Made by a program: the position numbers and the translations under genes. From Paraglomus occultum (taxonomy: Eukaryota > Glomeromycota > Glomeromycetes > Paraglomerales > Paraglomeraceae), in the NCBI GenBank assembly GCA_910592205.1, contig CAJVPJ010000956.1:1-14076 (forward strand): a DNA stretch of 14,076 nt, in the 5' to 3' direction. Positions 8,749 to 14,076 of the stretch are shown here, one piece after another. Below the pieces are notes generated by a model. It had not been told where the DNA came from, did not search any database, and worked only from the letters and a program-made list of their open reading frames with translations. The first letter of the stretch is position 1, and the number at the start of each line of letters is the position of its first letter.

Positions 8749-10329
8749 TTATGCCTCACAACTTTCTATTTTGATCCAACGGTTAAAGAAGTCTAAACTG
8801 TTTGAGATACCGCATGACTAGCTTTGAAGACCCTAAGCCAAGTGAATTTCTGACATTGCCAGCCCATGTCCTGGATACGCCTTCGGCAATCCATTTTTCA
8901 TCCTTGGCAGCGTTGAATGCGCTTTACCAGACCATTCGCCCATCCAATTGCAGATATAGTCGGCGTCGCATGAATGAGGACATGAATACCCGCTTCTATT
9001 AATATGGAAACTAGCTTGTGATGGACGCATCCTAATAACGAACAGAAAAATAACGAATTAGTTGTTATGTCATAAAGTGACATATTAAATTCGAATATAT
9101 GCGTGTACATACTGGCTCATCACCAGTCATCCTGAATCTGCCGGTAACATCAAAGCTGCAGTCTCCATGATGAATACGGACTTAACACCAAGTTTGCGCT
9201 TAACTTCTTCCCAATTCAAATAGAATGACGGTTAGGATGACGTAGGTCCAGTTTACCCTTTCCCTAACATAATCACTTCATCGCAGTAAGTTTGAGCAAT
9301 TAGACACACTCTGTGATTTGTAACATTTGTTAATGAGCGAGCACATGTGGGATACGCTGATCTCATTATATCACAAGTGGCTTCGTCAAGCACCGGAGGG
9401 TGCGACGAATTGACAAGCCATATTGCAACTTGCATCAACATATGCCAGGATAGTGGAAATGGTGTTAAAGTGAGGATTTCAGATGCGATAACTGGAATGT
9501 AATGACCAGCGTAACTAGATGATGAAAGCAAAATCATGTTAATATAGCTCCGTACTATAACGTTTGTGGCACAGTAGGCTGACTTACAATTCACTAGCAA
9601 TATAAAAGTCTAATTGGCCACTTTTGTTGATACTCGCTGAAGAATATCTGGAGAAACGCTAATACGCCCTGAGTAATAGTAATCACTTACTCTAGTACCA
9701 TAAGAAAATCCAACGTTCATTGACTGTTTAAATCGGAAACTGTCAACATAAAATAGATCTAAAAGTATGGAACGGCGACAAATGCGTGAGAGAACATTCG
9801 CTCTACCTGCTCTAAGAATATGACTGATGTATTGCATTGTTAATCCATGAATAAGAATTAAACGTTTGTCGGTTCCGTTAGCATTGACCAAGCATGGACC
9901 GAATTCATAGAATAATCCAATCATGGTGCTGCATCCAAGACCACAATTCACCTGATAGTGTATACGTATATTGTTAGATAAGATAATCGGGCTTTCATAA
10001 TCAACTTGATTGGAAGTAACAACATACCCAAAGGACAATTGGATCAGTTGAGGGATTGTTTCTCGACTCAAAGAACCAAAAGATATTTTTATTACTGCCG
10101 ACATCAAGATAACCATTGTAAGAGTGAGAGTAATGAGCAAGGCTGGCAGTAAAGCCGTCAATCGGATAGAATGGTCAGGAAAATCGTCATGTGTCAGTAT
10201 CCCAAAGTCATCCAGCCGTTCTGGCAGACAATGCTCGATATCTTTTCGAGTGGAGGACGCGTAATCCTGGTCGACGAATTCTGCGTTATTGAAGACAAAA
10301 GCCGAATGAAGCATGAGAGAATCGGACAA
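8749..10329 (-). pseudogene. serine carboxypeptidase (S10, carboxypeptidase Y type) pseudogene, left copy
   Basis: Intact family members are vacuolar or secreted exopeptidases that remove C-terminal residues through a Ser-Asp-His triad. Landmarks in order: propeptide-like [13 protein letters not shown] (about 10200-10150); [20 protein letters not shown] and [11 protein letters not shown] (10125-10028); VNCGLGCSTMIGLFYEFGPC (oxyanion-hole region, normally NGGPGCSS); NSYSWINNA; VIFLEQ then SMNVGFSYG; FLQIFFSEY; FYIASE-F-YAGHYIPVIASEI; NSSHPPVLDEATC and AYPTCAR; YLNWEEVKRKLGV; CSFDVTGRFRMTGD; HKLVSILIEAGIHVLIHA; DADYICNWMG; FNAAKDEKWI; ASHAV; NSLDFFNRWI, ending at TAA (8749-8751). Introns inferred from family continuity: 9952-10027, 9724-9806, 9515-9587 and 9032-9112. 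Damage: the nucleophile codon, split by intron 3, reads TTT (Phe) instead of Ser; there are frameshifts before YNGYLDV, after VSD, near NSS and before DADY; and the segments between ASEI and NSS and around NEAW are shortened. Asp (8965-8967) and His (8814-8816) remain. The 5' end is uncertain; no signal peptide is visible. Confidence 0.85.
9952..10027 (-). other. intron 1 of the left carboxypeptidase copy
   Basis: Donor GTATGT (10027-10022) directly follows the codons for PIVLW. The branch-like CTAAC lies at 9977-9973 and the acceptor CAG at 9954-9952, with VNCGLGC continuing after it. Length is 76 nt. The family reads VLWLNGGPGC across this junction, which supports removal. All splice signals are still good, so decay came from elsewhere. 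Confidence 0.75.
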
Positions 10330-10374
10330 CGTATAGACACTATTTTTTACGGTGATAAGATGAAGGATAAATGA

Positions 10375-10962
10375 ATTAACTGGCAGAACAACAAACCTAC
10401 CTCGACTCCTTTTTTATTAGCGAGGCAGCGTATGATGCGCCATGAAGAGCACATTCTTTTGTGCGCGTAATTGCTATATCACATACCATTGTTTTAATGA
10501 AGATATCAGACATTGTATCATTTGGGACCGGTTAACGTTTACAGAAATTTCCTTACATTCGACTTTTCTGTCAAATAGATCTCGGGACAACACGGATATA
10601 CTCTCTATCATCACCTTATTCGGCGTGTCGACTTTCTGGAAGCCTCGAATTCCATCTGTCGTTTCTGATTCTAGAAAAGATTCATTTCGCTTTTTGAATC
10701 AATTCTGGATTGTCGCCGTTCAACTTCATAAATGTACCACTGCAATTACTAGATGCGTTCATGGCTGTGGAGATACTGTCGATCTTCTCTGCATCTTGTG
10801 GCACCAACACGAAACCGTGACCGTGACACATTCCGCCACGCTAAGTTCAATGGAATTATTCAAATCTGCCAGAATGTATGGAGTCTACAAATTGTAAATC
10901 GGCACTATCTGCCAATAAATAATTTAAAAATAGTAGTAATGAGCATATAGTACAGTAGTAGC
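10375..10962. other. spacer between the two inverted carboxypeptidase copies
   Basis: The propeptide-like part of the left copy extends to about 10330 without a clear partner on the right. The spacer holds plus-strand frames at 10442-10897 (151 codons) and 10753-10950 (65 codons, with APTRNRDRDTFRHAKFNGII). I recognise neither. They may include a ruined N-terminus of the right copy: VTVTHSATLS is only faintly like the left copy's ILTHDDF. They could also be unrelated inserted sequence. I do not call a gene. Confidence 0.4.
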
Positions 10963-11401
10963 TGACGGTGTTTTAACAATTTTGTACAATGTTATCTTAA
11001 TGCACAGTAATAGATGTTTCTTCTTCTGGTACTCTGAGTCGAGAAACAACTTCTTAACTGATCCAGTCGTCTTATGGGTATGCTGTTACATCCATCCAGT
11101 CGACTATGAATACAATATACGTATACCCACTGCCGGCTGAATAATGGTCCTGGATGCAACTCTACGACTGGGTTGTTCTTCGAATTTCTATGCTCGGTCA
11201 ACACGACGAACTGACACAACTTTAATCCGTATCATAGACTGCATCAGTCATACTTTAGATCAGGTCAAGCAAACGTTCTCATACGTTGCCATACGTCTAG
11301 ATCTATGTTCAACGTTGAAATTCCAATTTAAACACAGCCAATGAACGTTTCTCCTAATAAGCAAATAAGAACAAATTAGACTTTCATATTACTGATGAAT
11401 C

Positions 11402-11480
11402 GTAAGTCAGTCTACTATGCATAGTGACGCAAACGTTATCGTACGGAGTTATATGAACATAGTTCGCTTTTATCATTTAG
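11402..11480 (+). other. intron 3 of the right copy, splitting the nucleophile serine codon
   Basis: Donor GTAAGT follows ...GATGAATC and acceptor TTTAG precedes TTATGCCGG, so TC plus T gives a TCT serine codon in DES-YAGHY. The left copy has an intron at exactly the same position (9515-9587) but leaves TT plus T, which is Phe. Lengths are 79 and 73 nt. Confidence 0.75.
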
Positions 11481-11864
11481 TTATGCCGGTCATTACATTG
11501 CAACTATGCCGTTGCCGGTATCCATTTTGCACACATCATGAAATACAATAACAAGTATTTTATCAACTTCAAGTCTGTTCTTATTGACAATGGTATCGTT
11601 AATCTTCTTGTTCAACACTGATATGACTTGCAATTCATCGTTACAAATACAAAGCATGTCTAATTGTCTACGACTCAATTTTACCTTGATGAAATAATTA
11701 TGGATAACATATTCGCGTTAGGGAAAGCGTAAAAGGAGGCCAACGCTATCCCACTTTTAATTTTAGACACATTGAACCGGAAGAAGTTAAACGTAAACTT
11801 GGTGTTTAGCAATGTTTTCATTATGAAGGCTGTAACAGATTCATGTGATTATGATGACAAGGCA

Positions 11865-11945
11865 GTATGGATACGCATATATTCGTGGGCGTCCTAATCC
11901 TAAATTCGTCACCTTGTGACCATAACAACTAAACTTTTTTTTCAG
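11865..11945 (+). other. intron 4 of the right copy
   Basis: It starts with GTATGG and ends with CTAAACTTTTTTTTCAG, a well-formed branch site, pyrimidine tract and acceptor. HKLVP follows after it. The left copy has a matching intron of the same length (81 nt, 9032-9112). Confidence 0.65.
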
Positions 11946-11984
11946 GATACACAAACTAGTTCCAAATTATTTGACGCGGATATT

Positions 11985-12352
11985 CGCATCGGGTTTCATT
12001 TATATATTGAATAAACAAACCACTTGAGGATTTTTTGAGAGATATCTACCTCTGACTCTGAGATTGCGAAAACGATCGAAAAGAAAGATCAACAGTTGAA
12101 GCTGTCATCATTTATTTATTAAGCCAAGATGTAAGTATCTCCAGGAATTCTATGTTTACCTTCCTTCTTGTGGACTGCGATAAGTAACAAAGATGTCATA
12201 GGACTCGAAAGCCCTACAAATTGCATTTGGCAAATCAGTTGCGTCTGCTTGTGAACAGAGCGATAAAGCGACGGAGTTGCTGAGCCTCATCGTCCGCGTC
12301 CTTAACAAAATACAAGAAACTTATGAAAATAAGCGATAAACAAGACACGATG
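11985..12352 (+). other. insertion within the right carboxypeptidase copy, with a coding-like frame
   Basis: In the left copy the code for EAGIHVLIHA runs straight into DADYIC. In the right copy the corresponding sequences are separated by about 365 bp. The insert contains a frame without ATG at 12202-12339 (45 codons then TAA) that reads like a helical protein segment: KALQIAFGKSVASACEQSD, then KATELLSLIVRVLNKIQETY. An upstream piece around 12045-12110 reads TSDSEIAKTIEKKDQQLKL, then a stop. A GTAAGT at about 12130 and a CATAG at 12197-12201 could bound a short intron between them, though the phase does not join cleanly. I do not recognise the protein. It has no obvious terminal repeats or target duplication. 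Confidence 0.4.
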
Positions 12353-12641
12353 ACATCCATACCAGATCCGAGTATACCAGTGCACTTGAATTTCGCGGCA
12401 ATGAGGCATGAGTAAAGGCGATCGAATGGTTCTGGAAAAAATATTCAACGCTGTTGCTGCCAAGGATGAAAAATGGATTACCGAAGACAAATCCAGGACA
12501 TGGGCTGGCCATGTCAGAAGTTCAGAATTATTAACTTGGCTTAGAGTCTTTGAGCTGGTCATATGGTACCTCACGGCCAACCCTCAAACAGTTTAGACTT
12601 CTTTAATCGTTGCATTCAGAAGAGAAAGCTGTGTGCATTAA

Positions 12642-13773
12642 CTCACATACACTGTACCGATCTATTTATAGTTGATGAGCGTTTTGTGTGTAAGAGTCGT
12701 TGCGACGCTACTGATTTAATTCGTATTCGATTCTCATTCGTCGACAGAAAATCTGAAACGCATAACCAACATTCAAAAGGTTGCCATCTCGAGAATTGAT
12801 TCCAAAAATGAATATCAAATGCACAACTTTATCTCACCATTTATTAATTCTTTATTTTTTTTTCAATTTATTCGAACAAATTGAAACAAACGTTCAAAAC
12901 CCAGTTTGATAGTGTTTTCCGATAACTGTAGAATTGGTTGGTAATTTTTTGCCCTCGTTAGCTGAACAATGGCCTTGCTCTCTCTGTAAAATAGTTTTCG
13001 TCAATTTTATTCTCTATCTAATGTTTATGCATATAGTACAATACATAGCCATGTTGCACATAGTCGCAGCAGCTTCCCAAATATAACAATGTACTGTATA
13101 ATTGCCGAAAGAGAAAGCCGCCAAACTGAACTGGAAAAAAAAACAAATCGAACAAATTGAGACAATTTTTTTTGCCGATGAAATTTGAAAATTAAAAGCC
13201 ACATAAATTGTTATAATTATGAACCAATTTTAGGTGGTATTTGGGATTGGGATAAACTGAGCGGGTTCTCTTTGTTTATTTTCTTGCGGCAAAAATGTTA
13301 CTTTCCTAATCATTATATTTTTTATTTAAATCATTAATTGAACCCGCTTCATTATTTTTGCGCTATTACGGAAAGTCCCCCCAGTTTAGTCAAGTAGAGA
13401 GTACGCATATTGTACGATATCAATGGTATAATTTAGAGAGGTATTGTTTCTGAAGTCGATGTTTAACTGAAGAAATTTGTTATCAATGTTCTGCGAAAGT
13501 TTATGAAATTTATTACAAACTTTGCGTTCTAAATATGTTGACAAACACGAGCATTATGGCTCATTTGTAGCAGAAATGTTTGCAATCTTATAGTGTTTGC
13601 AATTATCCTGAAGATAAATGTTTTGTGTAATATTTATTGCTTCGACTTGTATGAAATAGATTTCGAATACATATATCGATCATAATCTGATGTCAGAAAA
13701 GTCAATAACACTAGTACTAGATATTTATGAAGGACTTACTGCTCACAACGTATTAGTATTGCACCCTTGTCTT
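12642..13773. other. AT-rich intergenic stretch between convergent genes
   Basis: Faint similarity to the left copy's 3' flank may run on to about 12790. Beyond that the sequence is AT-rich with A and T runs. TCGAACAAATTGAAACAA (12872-12889) recurs with one change at 13148-13165. GAGCGGGTTC (about 13259) and GAACCCGCTT (about 13340) form an imperfect inverted repeat. No gene is recognised. Confidence 0.45.
13633..13638 (-). terminator. possible polyadenylation signal of the kinase gene
   Basis: AATAAA on the minus strand lies about 135 nt downstream of the kinase stop codon, a plausible place for a cleavage and polyadenylation signal. In AT-rich DNA the hexamer is common by chance. Confidence 0.25.
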
Positions 13774-14076
13774 TTATACCTGAAACTCAATTGACATTTC
13801 ATAACTATTTCTTGGTTTAGGCAACTCTCCAGTAGGTAAGAGCTTACTAGAGTATTTACTCTCCTTTTCGAAACGTGATAATGGCGTTACATCATTATAG
13901 TAAACGGTATTCCACACGTCGTCACGGTAGTATATTAATATTTTCTTATGAAGTTCATTAATATCATTGTGAAGTGTCAATGCAGTAGGACGCTTATCCG
14001 GATCAGCATCACAACATCGCTCGGCCAGTTTCTTGTATTTCTCTGGTGCGGAATCTGGCATCGATGGTCGTAATCC
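13774..14076 (-). CDS. protein kinase, C-terminal end (partial, runs off the window)
   Basis: The frame is open from the window edge (GLRPSMPDSAPEKYKKLAER on entry) to TAA at 13774-13776, giving about 100 residues. It holds the end of a protein kinase catalytic domain. GLRPSMP is the stretch before the last helices, and ERCCDADPDKRPTA is kinase subdomain XI, whose conserved Arg forms the salt bridge with the APE-motif Glu. The helix LTLHNDINELHKKI follows. The tail (SKYSSKLLPTGELPKPRNS, then EMSIEFQV) matches the style of C-terminal tails in the expanded tyrosine-kinase-like families of arbuscular-mycorrhizal fungi, as I remember them. The ATP site and catalytic loop lie outside the window, so activity cannot be judged. 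The internal ATG at 14061 is not the start. The stop region reads CAG GTATAA, which also looks like a splice donor, so a further exon cannot be excluded. It is convergent with the right carboxypeptidase copy. Confidence 0.85.
   Translation of the reverse strand, partial: GLRPSMPDSAPEKYKKLAERCCDADPDKRPTALTLHNDINELHKKILIYYRDDVWNTVYYNDVTPLSRFEKESKYSSKLLPTGELPKPRNSYEMSIEFQV

Larger units (their letters stand above)
10963..12641 (+). pseudogene. serine carboxypeptidase (S10, carboxypeptidase Y type) pseudogene, right copy
   Basis: This is the inverted, diverged partner of the minus-strand copy. Landmarks in order: FFFWYSESRNN then DPVVLW (11018-11077); LNNGPGCNS (11137 on); FNPY; donor after a GATCAG block and PMNV after the intron; LDFHITDESYAGHYIA, with the nucleophile Ser codon TCT split across an intron; INFKSVLIDNG; MTCNSS; HIEPEEVKRKLGV; HKLVP; GNEA followed by TGA where Trp is expected (12409-12411); KWITEDKSRTWAGHVRS; LRVFELAGHMVPHGQP (His codon 12560-12562); NSLDFFNRCI. 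Introns: 11078-11136 (acceptor CAG now CGG), 11264-11337, 11402-11480 and 11865-11945. Damage: stops such as the TGA after VNTTN (about 11213), loss of the GFSYG segment, probable loss of the catalytic Asp (AGA at 12364-12366 in my alignment), and a ~365-bp insertion at about 11985-12352. The N-terminus is not visible. Confidence 0.82.

Noticed and set aside
8802-9110. Small frames on both strands, also those at 12302-12596
   Set aside because: They are pieces or shadows of the C-terminal parts of the two carboxypeptidase copies broken by frameshifts.
9610-10329. A single intact 239-residue membrane protein on the minus strand (hydrophobic run near residues 53-80)
   Set aside because: The continuous frame is an accident: it reads through introns and in the wrong phase over part of the carboxypeptidase copy. 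The hydrophobic segment is the out-of-frame reading of the YNGYLDV-coding DNA.
13250-13390. Possible small MITE from inverted GAGCGGGTTC / GAACCCGCTT
   Set aside because: Only about 10 bp pair, the arms are not at clear ends and no target duplication is visible.

Overview
The window looks like AT-rich, repeat-laden chromosomal DNA of a filamentous fungus, most likely an early-diverging lineage of the arbuscular-mycorrhizal type (Glomeromycotina or a relative). Three things point there. The introns are short (59-83 nt) with GTAAGT/GTATGT donors. The kinase fragment at the right edge has the C-terminal tail style of the large kinase families I associate with these fungi. There is also an old Tc1/mariner and Tigger-like transposon load. 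There are no bacterial operons, rRNA or tRNA genes. The taxon is an inference from style, not a match to a known genome.

Layout. 1-236 is the 3' end of a Tigger/pogo-like DNA transposon. 237-2356 is low-complexity, tandemly duplicated sequence with one open frame (1316-1702, minus) that I cannot name. 2357-2961 is a complete 605-bp Tigger-like MITE with TA flanks. 2962-4440 and 4930-6170 are AT-rich and hold nothing I recognise. 4453-4700 (minus), perhaps to 4920, is a decayed Tc1/mariner transposase fragment. About 6180-7160 is a field of very diverged tandem repeats. 7210-7720 is a GC-richer island with splice-site-like architecture. 7721-8570 is mostly featureless.

The main content is 8749-12640: two broken copies of a serine carboxypeptidase gene (peptidase family S10, carboxypeptidase Y type), arranged head to head as an inverted duplication with an ~800-bp spacer. 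The left copy is on the minus strand and the right copy on the plus strand. Four introns sit at the same positions in both. Both are pseudogenes. The left copy has the nucleophile serine codon changed to TTT (Phe) but keeps Asp and His. The right copy keeps Ser and His but has apparently lost Asp, has lost the GFSYG stretch, an intron acceptor and a Trp codon (now TGA), and carries a ~365-bp insertion with its own coding-like frame.

The window ends at 13774-14076 (minus) with the last ~100 codons of a protein kinase, which runs off the right edge and is the only apparently intact coding sequence here. I see no convincing new multi-gene system. The most informative object is the inverted pair of decayed carboxypeptidase genes.
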